From: an uncultured Mailhella sp.
GTDB taxonomy: Bacteria; Desulfobacterota; Desulfovibrionia; Desulfovibrionales; Desulfovibrionaceae
Assembly (NCBI GenBank): GCA_910579055.1
Contig: CAJTSU010000186.1
Coordinates: 1-6,314, forward strand
Direction of reading: 5' to 3'
DNA length: 6,314 nt
Shown: piece by piece, positions 6,247 through 6,314 of the stretch
Numbering within the stretch: the first letter of the stretch is position 1
How the letters are laid out: each line of letters opens with the position of its first letter
Notes under the pieces: generated by a model
Told to the model about the DNA's origin: nothing
Databases searched by the model: none
Seen by the model: only the letters and a program-made list of their open reading frames with translations
Translations under genes and position numbers: made by a program

Positions 6247-6250
6247 TCCT
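6247..6250 (-). promoter_or_regulatory. Ribosome binding site of the opine dehydrogenase
   Basis: AGGA on the minus strand (within AAAGGAA) lies 7 nt before ATG 6239. This decides for ATG over the TTG one codon upstream. Confidence 0.7.
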
Positions 6251-6265
6251 TTGTGGTTTAAGAGC

Positions 6266-6281
6266 TCCCCCTTGAGGGGGA
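6266..6281. repeat. Palindrome TCCCCC-TTGA-GGGGGA
   Basis: A perfect 6-bp stem with a TTGA loop lies 27 nt upstream of the opine dehydrogenase start, in its presumed leader. No T run follows on either strand, so it does not look like a simple terminator. Sequences of the form CCCCCTTGAGGGGG followed by a second hairpin are familiar to me as an intergenic repeat in gut bacterial genomes (from memory, not checked). Confidence 0.5.
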
Positions 6282-6299
6282 AACGAGTAGTTGACAAGA

Positions 6300-6310
6300 C
6301 GGCGAAGCCG
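6300..6310. repeat. CGGC-GAA-GCCG hairpin at right edge
   Basis: This repeats the 11-nt core of the hairpin at 4878-4890. It lies 18 nt beyond the CCCCC/GGGGG palindrome and probably belongs to the same element, which continues past the window end. Confidence 0.45.
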
Positions 6311-6314
6311 ATGA

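Noticed and set aside
5247..6275. 342-codon plus-strand reading frame
   Set aside because: Mirror of the opine dehydrogenase, whose family motifs are clear on the minus strand.

Overview
The window looks like chromosomal DNA of a Gram-negative anaerobe, most likely a member of the Desulfovibrionaceae (Desulfovibrio/Bilophila-type sulfur-metabolising bacteria). The reasons are a CMP-KDO synthetase gene (lipopolysaccharide), a flavoprotein fused to ferredoxin modules, a TPR protein of a kind I associate with Desulfovibrio, and fairly high GC. The taxonomic call is inference from gene content; no ribosomal or marker gene is present.

Left part, plus strand (1-4044). The window opens inside a GltD-type iron-sulfur flavoprotein that carries an extra two-cluster ferredoxin domain at its C terminus. 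A strong Rho-independent terminator (1782-1814) ends that unit. Next come kdsB (CMP-KDO synthetase), a TPR protein 34 nt downstream that is probably in the same operon, and, after a 79-nt gap, a small protein with an N-terminal membrane anchor. kdsB supplies activated KDO for the LPS inner core. The two following proteins have no assigned function.

Right part, minus strand (6314-4039). An octopine/nopaline-type opine dehydrogenase (5172-6239) precedes a two-cysteine maleate isomerase/Asp-Glu racemase-superfamily enzyme (4039-4752). The isomerase converges on the small membrane protein gene and their 3' ends overlap by 6 nt. Together the two enzymes suggest metabolism of an opine, N-carboxyalkyl amino acid or dicarboxylate, but no substrate can be named from sequence.

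The 419 bp between these two genes has no credible gene. It holds a cluster of short inverted repeats and is bracketed by two imperfect copies of a motif ending in GAAAATATCC, which suggests a dispersed intergenic repeat or small non-autonomous element. A second palindrome-rich segment, sharing an 11-nt hairpin with the first, starts upstream of the opine dehydrogenase and runs off the right edge.

I see no tRNA, rRNA, CRISPR array or transposase. The least ordinary items are the isomerase/opine-dehydrogenase pair, the repeat island between them, and the GltD-ferredoxin fusion.
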